Assembly: GCA_905221605.1 (NCBI GenBank)
Contig: CAJNDS010001112.1
Coordinates: 2,785,812-2,849,811 of the forward strand
Direction of reading: 5' to 3'
Source of the DNA: Symbiodinium natans
Taxonomy: Eukaryota; Sar; Dinophyceae; Suessiales; Symbiodiniaceae
DNA: 64,000 nucleotides
Shown here piece by piece: positions 1 to 10,452 of the stretch. Position 1 is the first letter of the stretch. Every line of letters begins with the position of its first letter. The notes under the pieces were generated by a model, which worked only from the letters and a program-made list of their open reading frames with translations, was not told where the DNA came from and searched no databases. Made by a program: the position numbers and the translations under genes.

Positions 1-245
1 TCCAAGCCCGCCCTGAACAAAACCCAACACAACACAGAGCCCTCAAGCACCTTAGACCCTGTAAACCCTACAAACCCTAAAAACCGTATAAACCACCCTA
101 AACCCTAAACCCTAAACCCGAAACCCTAAGCGCCCTGAACCCTAAACCCTAAGCCCAATTCTTCAACCCTCGACCCTGACCGACAGCGGCCCTAGACCCT
201 TCAACGCGAATCTGCCACCCCTTGCAACACCCAAGCCCCAGAGCC

Positions 246-355
246 CGTGGGTTTGGGGTTTAGGGTTTAGGGTTTGGGGTTTGGGGTTTGGGGTTTAGGG
301 TTTGGGGTTTAGGGTTTAGGGTTTGGGGTTTAGGGTTTGGGGTTTAGGGTTTAGG
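246..355 (+). repeat. TTTAGGG/TTTGGGG array
   Basis: About 15 copies of a 7-bp unit, mixing TTTAGGG and TTTGGGG. It is one of the G-rich arrays of the first 3 kb. Confidence 0.85.
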
Positions 356-829
356 GGCCTCTAGTTGCAGTCCTGGGAGAAAAAGGGGTTTTGCAGTCCC
401 TTAAACATGGTTATTCGTATACTTGGAGCCAAAAGCAGGTTCTCATTTCCAGACTTGTTTAGACTCCCAAGCCGCCAAGGAGGGTGCTACTTCTAGACTT
501 GGAGAGCCCCAGCGTCGTAACAGCAGAACCCTAACCATACTGTTTCTTGAGAGGGGAAACTACTGCTATTTGCCTCAAGCCTTAAGATCCCCCCAAAAAA
601 TGAACAAACCTATTCTTGCTTATAAGGGTAATGCAGGGAGTAGTGTGTTGGGGGTTCTTACGCAAATCGTATAGAATGGGTGCCTATAGATTTGTTAAGG
701 GCATCTGTAAGGGGGGTATAAGTTATAAGGTACCGAATTCCCTCATTCCCTACATCATCCCTCAACGCAACCTGCCTTTTTCTTTACTTGGAGCCCGCCC
801 CCAGGGTCCAGGCTAGTAAATGGTAGTAG

Positions 830-1000
830 AACCCTAAACCCTAAGACCCCTGAACCCTAAACCCTAAACCCCCTGAACCCTAAACCCTAAACCCTAAACC
901 CTAAACCCTAAACCCTAAACCCTAAACCCTAAACCCTAAACCCTAAACCCTAAACCCTAAACCCTAAACCCTAAACCCTAAACCCTAACCCTAAACCCTA
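830..1000 (-). repeat. CCCTAAA array
   Basis: A largely perfect run of CCCTAAA units with a few truncated units at both ends. This is the longest C-rich telomere-type array in the window's first part. Confidence 0.9.
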
Positions 1001-1784
1001 CCTTCTTTCTGCGGAGGCGCCGGCTGCGCCGGTGGAGAGCAAGCCAGCCAAGCCAAAGGCTGGTCGGGTCTTCTTTGGGTGCTTGACGGTTTAGAGTTTA
1101 GGGTTTATGGCTATGGGGGGGGGGGGGGTATGGGGTTTAGGTTTAGGGTTTGTGTTTTTGGGGGTTTAGGGTTTTAGGGATGTAGGGTTTAGAGTTTAGG
1201 GTTATAGGGTGATGGTTTTGGGTTTTAGGGTTTAGGGTTGATAAGTTCAGCGTTTTAGGGCTTTAGAGCTTTAGGGTTTTTGTTTTTACTTGTGGGTGTT
1301 AGGGTTTAGGATTGTTTCTCTGTGAGAGAGAGAGGGTTTAGGGTTGTTAAGTTTTTGGGCTTAGTGTTTAGTAGGGTGTTAGGGTTTAGGGTTGTTAAGT
1401 TTTGGGTTTCAGGGTTGTAGCGTTTTGGTTGTGAGGGTTTAGTGTGTAGGGTGCAGGGCTTTTGGGGGTTGCTAATATCAGTACTAGTCTTTCATGGTTA
1501 CTTGCAGGAGCGTTTGTATTGGCTTTGAGCACTCGAATCAGCATGCGTATGTAAGGGAGTAATGAGTATTTGTGCCGTTTGAGTACCACCGTGTGCGTGT
1601 TCGTATTCGCATTGAGCTTTAGCTAAACCATAAACCCTAAACCCTAAACCCCAAACCCCAGAGTCCTCTCACGCCGAGTGGGCAGGCCTTGTCATCCTGG
1701 GTATAGGGTTCTCGTAGGTGGCTGGTGGGACAGGAAGGGGAAGAAGAAGACATGGATGAAGGGGGCCCATCACGAGGGGCAGGA

Positions 1785-1885
1785 GTTTGGGTTTAGGGTT
1801 CAGGGTTCAGGGTTTGGGGTTTAGGGTTTCGGGTTTGGGGTTTAGGGTTTAGGGTTTGGGGCTTAGGGTTTGGGGTTTAGGGTCC
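1785..1885 (+). repeat. Degenerate TTTAGGG array
   Basis: TTTAGGG mixed with TTCAGGG, TTTGGGG and TTTCGGG variants. It ends at a unique segment starting with GGTCCGAAG. Confidence 0.8.
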
Positions 1886-2164
1886 GAAGAATGGGCACCC
1901 TCCAACCCTCCCCCCCTCCTAAATGCTCCCGACGACGCTACAGGTTCCGGGATTTTCTCGATAAAACCCTAAGCTTGAAACCCTACCCTAAACCCTAAAA
2001 CCCCCCCCACCCCCAAAGCCTCGAAACGGAAGCGAATGGAAATGCCGCAGTGGCGCCAGGTGAGGATCGCCCAGGCCATCACAAATTCTACCTAGGGGCT
2101 GGGTACAGGGAGATTAGGGTTTAGGGGTAACCTTGAACCTTTTTAGTGAAATAGAATACTATAA

Positions 2165-2233
2165 ATAAATAAATTTCAATATAAATCAATGTAAATATAT
2201 ACATATATGTATATATATATATATATGTATATG
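2165..2233. repeat. AT-rich TA microsatellite
   Basis: An AT-rich stretch with TATATACATATATG and a (TA) run. No coding frame is visible. Confidence 0.75.
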
Positions 2234-2335
2234 GGTTAGCCTTTATTGGGCTGGGGTATTCAGCCCCTGGGTCTGGGATCATGGTGAGGGGGTCCTGGCA
2301 GGAAAACGTGCGTTCTTCGAAGAGAGTTTCAAGAG

Positions 2336-2405
2336 GGGTTTAGGGTTTAGGGTTTAGGGTTTAGGGTTTAGGGTTTAGGGTTTAGGGTTTAGGGTTTAGG
2401 GTTTG
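2336..2405 (+). repeat. Perfect TTTAGGG array
   Basis: About ten perfect TTTAGGG units in a row. The array is sharply bounded by unique sequence on both sides. Confidence 0.92.
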
Positions 2406-2724
2406 GGGAAGGTCTATTTTTTCCCAAGTTGGGACTCAGTGACCATTGACTCCCAAAACCCTCCCTGAACCCTCCCCTAAATACCTTTAGCTTCCGTGGA
2501 TGTTTGGTAGAGTTCTGGTGGGTATGTAGGGTATTTGGACTAGAAGCTCTTCATCCTGGTATCCGATCACTCTTTTGTCATCGTCTGATACGGCTCCACT
2601 ATATAATATTCTCTTTCTAAGTTTGTCTACGTTTCAAGCATTGTAATGAATAGCCATTTTCTTATATTCAGACTATTCAGGATTTTTGAGGTTGAGGGTT
2701 TATAGGGTTGAGGGTTGAGGGTTC

Positions 2725-2785
2725 CAAAAACCCTAAACCCTAAACCCTTAACCCTAAACCCTAAACCCTAAACCCTAAACCTCAA
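2725..2785 (-). repeat. CCCTAAA array after a GGGTTGA tract
   Basis: About seven CCCTAAA units, preceded by TTGAGGGTTGAGGG variants in the opposite orientation. This makes a small head-to-head junction. Confidence 0.8.
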
Positions 2786-2902
2786 CTCGGAGGATGTCAG
2801 ACTACGGGGTCTTATGGAACCTCCATCAAACCACCCCCTGGTTCTCAGCAGGGAATGGAGGAACTTGGTACCCCACATAATACCTTAACGGGTATAGCAC
2901 AA

Positions 2903-2907
2903 TATAC

Positions 2908-2939
<32 letters not shown>

Positions 2940-2941
2940 GT
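2903..2941. repeat. TA microsatellite
   Basis: Alternating TATATACATATATA over about 40 bases. Confidence 0.8.
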
Positions 2942-3523
2942 AAGAGGAACCTTTGTGTATAATATGATGATTCGGTTTGGGGTTTAGGGTTTAGGGATAA
3001 GGTTTAGTAAGTTTAGGCTTCAGGGCTTAGGATCGGTGCGTTTTTCTTTGCTCCTAAACCCCTGAGGTGCTGAGGGCGCCTTAAACCCTTAAGCCCGAAG
3101 CCCTAAACCTCAAGCCCAACAAAGTTGCTAGCCCGCACACTTACTGTGGGTCAGGAGGGAATCGGGGAATAATGTGCTGCACGTTTGGGGGTTTAGGGTT
3201 TATGGCGGTCCGAAGATCCGCCAGGTCTCTCGCTACCCCCATTCAATGCAGCCATGGCTCAGCAATGAGGCACAAAGCGTGCGATTCCTTTTCCACAAAC
3301 CGAACTGCAATCTTGTGTGTCGTGCTGCTATGCTGTGATGCCAATCGGCATGCTGTGACTTCCCTTTCCGGGATGTTTTTCGGCTCTTTGAGCCTCTGTG
3401 CCTGCGACGGTCGCGGTCCCGACGAAGTCACCTCAGCATCAACACCCCTCCTTGGGCCCTCCGTCAGGGGGTGCCCACTTCTCATGACCTCCAGGCAATA
3501 GGAGAAAACGTGCATTCAATTTG

Positions 3524-4420
3524 CTATCCTGCACCGGCTGCTCTCAAGGAATTTCCATCACCATCCTTGCAACACATGCAAAGGTTTCTCGTCGTCACAT
3601 TCGAAGCATTCCTCAGGCCCCAGCAATTTCGGTACCTGTGATAGCAGTCGCCCGAGCCAGCGATATAAAACGGTCCATCATAGGGGACTTGCGTCACCCG
3701 TAGGATCTGTTTCTCGAACGCCGGCAGGGTCTGAACTTCTGCATCCTGTACTTGAGGTTTCCTTGGGGTAGGCGGCGATGTACTCGCCCTTGGTGTTGTG
3801 GTTGTAGGCAGCTGTTCCGGGAAGTGACGGGAGGCCAAACTGCGAAGCCGATCTTCTTCTTGGGTGGTCCTCGCCCTAGCCAACAATGCCAAAATCTCCC
3901 GGTGCTCCTCCTTGTCCTTGGCCTTGATGCTCATCGCCTTCAGCTCAACCATCTGCTTTGCCGAACCCTTCATGCACTCCCAAACAGCGACCACAGCAAC
4001 GGTGAGTAGGAGAAACAGCATCCACATCTCCCAGTCTGAAGCCAGAGCTTCCTTTATGCTCGCAGACGTCGTAGCAGGGGCAGTTGCTTCACCCTTGGCG
4101 CCACAAACCAACCCACAACTAGTCATTAGCTGGATCACCCTTTTCAGAGCCTGGGATGCTTGTGATGTGCTGTCTGTTGCTGCTGCTTCTTGTGCTTTCG
4201 CTTCTGCTGTTGCTGTTGCCGTCGGGGTACTCTCTGACGTTTCATCCTCCACACTGAAGACTGCCACCTTCGTGTCCTCCTTGAGCCTCAAGCCCCAAAG
4301 ACCCATGATCTCTCTCATCCTCGCCGATGAAGGCCCGGCTGGTGTTGGAGCACCAGTTCGCCCCTTTGCACCTCCTCCCTTATCCAGTTGTAGCGAAGCT
4401 TCAACTGTCTTGTTCTCCAC
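3524..4420 (-). pseudogene. Copia Pol C-terminal tail: membrane segment and Cys/His-rich domain
   Basis: This frame continues the polyprotein after RNase H, starting with a short shared stretch (ARMREIMGLWGL) that usually follows RNase H. It then has an Ala/Thr-rich low-complexity region, a hydrophobic segment (MLFLLLTVAVVAVWECM, near residue 150) long enough to span a membrane, a charged coiled region, and a terminal domain with conserved-looking Cys, His and Trp (CYHRYRNCWGLRN, later CMCC). A frame change near 4380 separates it from RNase H. Its function is unknown. By position it recalls the extra C-terminal ORFs of some LTR elements, but nothing shows it is an envelope protein. Confidence 0.7.
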
Positions 4421-5673
4421 GATCCTCCTTCATCCCCACTTAATATGGAGATCGCCGATGTACTATCGATCTTGATCACCAGCCGCTTGGGAAAGATGCC
4501 GAGGTCACTCAGGGTGGTCTGCACCGCCTTGAGCATCTGTGCCCAATCAGTGATTGCAACGACCTCCGCCTCAGCAGAGGACAGAGTGCACAGACTTTGT
4601 CTCCCCGACTTCCACGCCAAAACAACTCCTCGCCAAACGACAAGGTAGCCGGTGTGCGAACGGGTTCCTTGTGGACTGAAGCTGGCGTCCGTGAACAAGG
4701 TGAGGTCGTGGGTTTTGTCTTCCTCGGCGAACTCCTTCGGGTAATGGATCTTAGCGTCGACGGTCCCCTTGACGTAGGCCATCATTTTCTTTCCAACCTC
4801 CACAGCCCGCTTGGGCACTTTTGCTACTATTGATGACATCACCGACATGCCATAGGCCAAATCTGGCCTCGCTCTCTGTGAGGCCCACAAGATCTCCCCA
4901 CGTCGCTGTTGGGCCTCCTTCAAGGCCTTGGGCTCCGGATCCTCCAGGTTCCCTTCCTCGATGTAGGCGTTGTCCTTGGCAATCGGCACCTTGCTGTAGG
5001 AGTTTGGTTGTCGTAGTCGTAGAAGCTCTTGGAGGTACCCCTGTTGGCTCACACAGAACTCGCCTTCCTCATTTATGCTCAGCTCCAGACCAAGAAAGCG
5101 GACCGGTTGACAACCTGGGAGAACATCCTCACGACCACTGGTTTCCCAGTGCTCGTTCAGCCAACCAAAGAAACCATCCAAGGTTGCCGGTGTTCCCACA
5201 GCAAGGATATCGTCGACATAGAAGACCACATAGCCAGTTATCTCCTTCTTTCCACTGTTGACATCCTCTTTCCAGACCTTGAAGAGATTCAAGTCCGTTT
5301 TGGCCATCTCGAGATGGTACACGTCGCCATCGTCATCCGTCCAGGTGGCATTCTGCGTGACAGAATTGCGAAACACTGTCCACCACCTTGGTGACTTTTT
5401 AAATCCGTACACTGCAGCGTCCACAACCCACAGCTCATCATCATCGGCTAGGCCTGCTCGAACTGCGGCTCTTGGAGGCTCCATCGCATAACGGCCTTTG
5501 CCATCTCCTTCAACCAAAGGTGCTGTCAAGAAGGCATTCTTGATGTCGTCCGTTGCAGCGCTCCACTTCTTGTAATTCGCCTCGGCAAGAACTCCTCGTA
5601 CAGCATCAATTGAAGCACCTGCTGCATAGAGATCACCGAAGCCTTCCGGTTTTTTTTTGCTCAAAGTTTCCAC
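4330..5673 (-). pseudogene. Copia reverse transcriptase and RNase H
   Basis: Reverse transcriptase copies element RNA into cDNA, and RNase H removes the RNA strand. The frame opens with the palm start (KNAFLTAPL and the following ARAGL region) and carries the catalytic YVDD box (VVFYVDDILAVG), the conserved LGLEL, and a RARPDLAYG segment. The RNase H part shows FTDASFSPQGTRSHTG, then LSSAEAEVVAITD with its acidic residues, then DSTSAISI. These are standard copia motifs. The frame joins the upstream piece through a run of T (A on the coding strand) near 5650, where one base more or less accounts for the frame change. It loses frame again near 4380. Confidence 0.95.
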
Positions 5674-7765
5674 AAGCCACTGCTCTGACTCGTCTTCGAA
5701 ACCATTCCTTCGTTTCTTTGCTTGGGGGCTTCGCAGTGTAGACCAACTTCGAGGGCACGATGACGGATTCAGGGTTTTCCCGGAACTCCTTCGCCTCCTT
5801 TCCCCTCAATCTTCGAATGGCCTTCATTTCTTCCATTGCCTTGATCTCCTTCTTCAAAGCGGGTTTCCATGACTCCAAGTGCTGCGAAGCTTCCCGTGGA
5901 TCACAAGTGTGAACCACCTGCAGCGGGGCTTTCAGGGCACTCAAGAGAAACTCTAGGTTCTCGGTGTAAAGCTCCTGGACATTGGCCTTTTTTGCTTGGA
6001 TGTGGCTATCCTCCTCCAAGTCGACCTCCATGAAGAACTTGTCGTCATTCTCAACGGCAGGCTCTTCGTCAATCTTCTTGAAGGTAGCCAAACGAGGTTC
6101 CGGTTGATCAGGTTCGTTTCGCCGGTTTGGTAGTCGTGGATCACCAGGATCTGCAGGTCCATTTCGTTTTGTTGGGATCTGGACCAAGGGCCTAGGGGAA
6201 TCCATCGGAACGATTCTCCTGACTTCCCAGAACAAGATGAACTGCTCCTTGTGGAGGATATGGTTGTTGATCCTCGCCACAGTGATTCTTTCGCCTTCGA
6301 GGTCTCCGTTTTCGTAGCTTCCGACCAAATCCACTGAGTGAATTGCCAGAACTCTCGCCAAGTGTAAAAGACTACCATCAGTGGCGACCATGAGAACATC
6401 TGGTTCTTCCACCCAGTCTCGTTCAAGGTCCTGAAAAATCGTACTGGGAATCCAAGTGTCCGGTTCATTGTCCATCGGCGCTATCGCTCGCCAATGCTCC
6501 ACGAGGCCCTCGGTCATGTTGTTCGCATCGCAAGTCATAGCTCCCTTCCACTCGTACCATTCTTCAGGTTCCATTCGAAGGTGTGTTACATCCACCCTCA
6601 ACATCAGGTTTGGCTGTTCTCCTTGAGGCGGGGCTTGATCTGGATCTGGGCCCGTGAGCTTCTTCAGCGCCACTTCCTTTTGAGGCTCTGCCAAATTGCC
6701 CGGAATATTGAATCCCAGATCGGTCAACATGTCCTGGTCGGCACTGCTTACTCGGTCGAAGTTCCTTACCGTATAGGCAGCCACCGCCAATCTAAACCCC
6801 TTCCACGGCATGGTTGAGTGGAGTTTTCTTGGATGGAACTCGATTGGTCCCTTTTTGCCATTCACGATCGGGAATTCCACCGCATGGCCATTCTTGCCTT
6901 TCTTAGTGATGACCTCTTTGCCCTCTTCTAATCCTTCCACCCCTAGTCCACCTCCATCGAAGCTACTCACAGGGATCAAGCAAGAGGACGACGAGGCAAA
7001 ATTGTGGCTGTCTCGATGTGGACCGGCAAGAATGTTCCCGAAGAGCGAGAAGGTGGTCCATGTTGGCAATTCCCCGGCACAGTTTCCAAGCTTGGAGGCA
7101 ATGAACTGATTGACCACACGGGTAGTATATGGGAACTTCTTCGTGCCCTTCTTCAGCCCCAAAACACCTCCATGCACAAATGCGCCGGCCGACCAATCCA
7201 TTGGAGCCACCTTTTCATCCTCGCCATCTTCCTTTTCGGGGTTGACGTTTCTTGTTGTCCTGGTCTTTGGAAGCATCTCAAACAACCTGGCAATAACCTC
7301 TTCATCCACATCGATCTCCTCGTAGATGAGCTCCTTGGCAAAGGCTTCAGGGTCATTGAGGTTCTCAGACCAATCATCCCTCTGCTTGGTGTCCAATGCC
7401 TTGATGGTCGTTTTCTCCCTCAATCTTATTCTCGCAGGTTGATGATCTGCCTCCTCCACCAGCAAAGGTTCTCGGGCTTCAGGTATTCCCGGATCCACAA
7501 GGTCTTTTGCAGGACGAACGTTCTTGGTATGGAGGAAGGTGCCGTCGACATACACCAAGTGGCCTTCATCCACCTGATCACTCAAGCCCATATAAATGCC
7601 TTCTCTCCATCGTGGTTCGAACTCCATCCTCAACGGCAATCTCTTGTCGGCATACTTCTTCTTCTTGACATAGACCCGGGTTCCAAAAGTCGCAGCCAAC
7701 TTGGTGACCTGACTAGGACTTTTGCACGGTCCATGGCCGTTGCTGCCATCACCGCCAAAGGCCAA
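5633..7765 (-). pseudogene. Copia Pol middle part: integrase C-terminus, oxygenase-like domain, reverse transcriptase N-terminus
   Basis: Residues 1-90 match the copia integrase C-terminal region (FGTRVYVKKKKYADKRL, then YMGLSD and the VYVDG turn). Residues about 205-335 form a separate domain described in its own entry. Residues 340-560 are a charged, low-complexity linker. The last 150 residues are the start of the reverse transcriptase (ESWKPALKKEIKAM, then VPSKLVYTAKPP and RAVACGNFEQKK). The catalytic YVDD box lies in the next frame. The integrase core is encoded in a different frame upstream, with the change near 7715. The length of the linker between integrase and reverse transcriptase is unusual compared with plant or insect copia. 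Confidence 0.9.
6763..7153 (-). other. Domain resembling 2-oxoglutarate/Fe(II) dioxygenases inside copia Pol
   Basis: This part of the polyprotein is not a standard copia domain. It has the layout of the double-stranded beta-helix dioxygenases: a beta-rich lead (TTFSLFGNILAG), an H-x-D pair (GPHRDSHN, H250 and D252 of the frame that starts at 7765), a PVSSFDGGGLGVEG turn, then a distal His (KLHSTMPWKGFRLAV, H316) followed nine residues later by Arg (R325). In this superfamily the two His and the Asp bind iron, and the Arg binds 2-oxoglutarate. Spacing and the HSTMPWKGFR pattern recall the TET/JBP and prolyl-hydroxylase-like groups. This is recognised by eye from motif and spacing. No profile search was possible. 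Activity is inference. Confidence 0.6.
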
Positions 7766-9415
7766 AACTCCTCTCCAAGCCTTGCTGCGCCCAACATAGT
7801 CCTCGCCTGTTGCTTCACAGTCTTCACCGCATTCTCAGCACCTCCATTTCCTTGTGGTACTCCCGGAACACTAGTGGTAACACGAATGGACTCCTTGTGG
7901 AACGACTGGACCATTTCCTTCGAGGTGAACTGCGACGCCCTGTCTGAGTGGAATCGCAAGACCGGAATGTTGAGGTCCTTCAGGTACAAGACGATTTTCT
8001 GGACTGCACTCATCACAGTGGGACCCTTGACATCCGGAAGCGGAACTGCAAACTTCAGGAACGCCTTCTCCGGTAGTTTAAAGTCTTCAGGTAGTGGCTT
8101 CACTTCCTCCTCAGACTTCCCCTCCTCAGACGCCTTCTTCGCAACCTTCGCTACCACCTCTGGGTCCACCAGGAGCTCCTTGCCCTCTTCATCCAACCTG
8201 TCCATCACCTCGTCATCATCGTCGTAGCGAACAATCCTTGTCTCCTGAGGTTGTAGTTCTTGAGGCAAAGGAGGACATTCTTCACCATCACTAAGAACAT
8301 AGTCATCATCCTCCTCGTCGGCCTCGTTGGGAACCTGATCACCCTCCATCTCCTTCATGAAGTCGCCCAGGTCCTCGTACTCAACCTCTTCTCTTGAATC
8401 TCTGACTGTGTCCCGGGCACCGGTGACATAGGCCTTGGGGATTGAGAAGCGGCCGACCAAAAGGTGCTTCATCTTGGCATTTTTTCGTTTGTCACCCCTG
8501 GCATTCGCATTGAGCCCTTCTTGTTTAAAGGGGCCAGATATGTCTGTTGTCAAAACAAACATACTCGGATGCTCAATACGCTTGTGTCTGTGTCCGGTCG
8601 CACCGTGGAGGACACATTGGAGGCAGTCTCTCCGATAGGGGTAGTGCCCCGACCGGGCATGGTCCTCCCATGCTTGTTTTGTCATGGCTCTCAACGATCC
8701 TGTTGTTGGGGCGAACCTTGCTTCACCCACCACCTTTTGAACATGTACTTCAAGCTGCCGAGGCCATTGCCTTGAGGTATCCTTTCCACCACAAGACTCC
8801 TCCTCAGGTTGGCGCAAGCCATCAAGGTGGTTCAGGTCGTAGTTCGAGAGCAATCGTGACGATCTTCTTGGACCACCTCCTAAGGCACCCTGATCAAACT
8901 TCTGCGACTTCATGCCCGCTAACGACTCGAACTCGCCCATGACAGCTTCCTCGGGACCACCTGGGCTCATCATTTCAGGACCAACCCAGACAAAACCCGT
9001 CCTTCTCGAAGGGCTTCCAAATCTCGTGACGACATAGAGGAGGATCATCTGGGCAAGTCTCTCCTTCGTTGTCTCATCACTAGACGAAGCATATCCGCCC
9101 GCACCCACGATGACCTCAATCCTTCCAGTCGCTGCCCCCCACAAGAGGACCCCAAACATTTCCCTAGGTATTCTTCCGGACACAGTGATGCAGGTGAGGC
9201 CATTGTCCTCCAGCGATGCGAACGATGGAGCTCCTTCTTGATGAGGGCAAAGTTGAACGAGCCACCTGGTAGAACTCAAGAGAAGCTTTCTTCTTCTTCG
9301 GTTCCACGATGTAGCCTTGAGTGTCTCCCAGCAGTTGACTCGGCAAGACGCTGACGTGCGCGATGCCAAATACAAGTTGGAGCTTCCTGCCTGCTTCACA
9401 GTTCGCAGATTCTGA
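7700..9415 (-). pseudogene. Copia integrase (pre-integrase zinc region and core)
   Basis: Integrase inserts the cDNA into host DNA. The frame carries a pre-integrase region with His and Cys residues (HARSGHYPYRRDCLQC, near residue 330) and the catalytic core: a first Asp in VLTTDISGPF, a second in LRFHSDRASQFTSKEM, and the Glu in QGNGGAENAVKTVKQQ. That is the D,D-35-E layout typical of LTR elements. The core has a long acidic insertion between the first and second Asp (residues about 395-540, rich in D and E). The amino-terminal lead (RRRKLLLSSTRWLVQL, later FGVLLWGAATGRIEVIVG) is a stretch I associate with dinoflagellate copia polyproteins. Homology fades above about 9415, where the inserted block begins. 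Confidence 0.92.
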
Positions 9416-9442
9416 TTCTGATTCTTTAAAAATAAAAACAAC

Positions 9443-9781
9443 ATGAATGCATCATTGAAACAATTGCCCATTGGCCTGCGCGGTCGAGGAAGAAGTTTGC
9501 GGAGACGGACCGGCAGCTGCACGTCAAGCCCCTCACCATCGTCTTCAGCAAGGCACACTGACAGTTCTGTCTTGGTAAGACGTGAGGTTTGTGATGCAAA
9601 CTTCTTATTAGGGAAGCCGTTCAATCTGCAGGAGTCCTGCTACGGGCGCAGGGAGCACGCCGTCGCCGGATGCCTTCTCGTGTCGAGGAAGTTCCGCCCG
9701 GCCTCGAAGCTGTTCAAGACACTTGTGGTGCCCGGTGTGCGAATGCTGCCACGTGCCGAGATGTGGGTCAAGGCATGCTAG
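9443..9781 (+). CDS. Possible plus-strand exons, unknown protein
   Basis: Two short coding-like stretches occur here. One reads KKFAETDRQLHVKPL in the frame that starts near 9490. The other reads NLQESCYGRREHAVAG then FRPASKLFKTLV (9620-9780). They precede the clearer exon at 9881 and may belong to the same gene. No family is recognised. The codon composition is GC-rich like other exons in the window. The link between the two parts and the splice sites are uncertain. Confidence 0.3.
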   Translation: MNASLKQLPIGLRGRGRSLRRRTGSCTSSPSPSSSARHTDSSVLVRREVCDANFLLGKPFNLQESCYGRREHAVAGCLLVSRKFRPASKLFKTLVVPGVRMLPRAEMWVKAC

Positions 9782-9880
9782 TTTGGTTAGGGATTTGCTT
9801 CATTGAGAAGCACTGTGAATGTTCGTCGCCGAAAAGTGTAGTATTGCCCGCTGTGATACCATCAACATTTGCACACAGGC

Positions 9881-10309
9881 CGCCTCCACATCCGGTGCCC
9901 ACCTGGGCAAGGAGCTCACCGACGTGCAGGAGATGAAGCAGGCCACGGGGGGCACAGACCTGGTGAAGCGGGTCGTCGGCATGTGCCAGATGAGCGGCCA
10001 CAAGCCAAGCTCACCGTCGTGGTCAGTCTGTCGGCGGACATCTGGCCGTCCTTGGCGACGCTCCAGGAGCAGGCGGCAGGCAACGATTGGGTCGGCTTGA
10101 CTCTATCGGACGCCGATGAGAAGGCGTGTTTGTTCGGCGACGTCCGCAACCGGGCCTACGAGATGGCGAGAGCGGGAAGGTTGCAGATCACCGCCTTCCC
10201 CGACTTCGCCAAGCTCTGCACGGACATGAAGGCTCTACAGAAGGAGAACGACGTGGCGAATTCCGAACTCCGGCTCCAGGTGTGTGCAGTGGAGGACAAG
10301 GGACCCTGA
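9881..10309 (+). pseudogene. Plus-strand gene fragment, unknown product, one frame change
   Basis: After a plausible acceptor (CACACAG before 9881) the sequence reads in one frame through KELTDVQEMKQATGG and VKRVVGMCQMSGHK. It then needs a one-base shift near 10005-10015 to continue as LTVVVSLSADIWPSL, GNDWVGLTLSDADEKACLF and LCTDMKALQKENDVAN, ending at a stop at 10307-10309. The second part has a coiled-coil-like C-terminus. The product is not recognised. The frame change is either an unrecognised intron, a sequence error or decay. Confidence 0.45.
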
Positions 10310-10452
10310 ACAACTCTCAAAGTCCAGAGGCCTGACATTGCGAATGGTTAGATAGAATAAATTGAATAAAGCCTGTAGGACACTTTGGCCTTGGGGCATG
10401 TCGGTCTTTAGGGTGCTGTGTTGTTTTTTTCGATCATGTCAACCTTATATTA

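Larger units (their letters stand above)
1..3170. repeat. Subtelomere-like block of degenerate TTTAGGG repeats
   Basis: The block alternates between CCCTAAA-rich and TTTAGGG-rich tracts, both perfect and degenerate (TTTGGGG, TTCAGGG, TTAGGG variants), separated by short unique sequence. No coding exon stands out. The orientation switches many times, so this is not a simple chromosome end. It looks like subtelomeric or interstitial telomere-type DNA. The plant-type TTTAGGG unit is the known telomere repeat of dinoflagellates. Confidence 0.75.

Noticed and set aside
3170-3520. LTR of the copia element on its 3' side
   Set aside because: No matching direct repeat could be found upstream of Gag, where the minisatellite begins, so I cannot claim an LTR.
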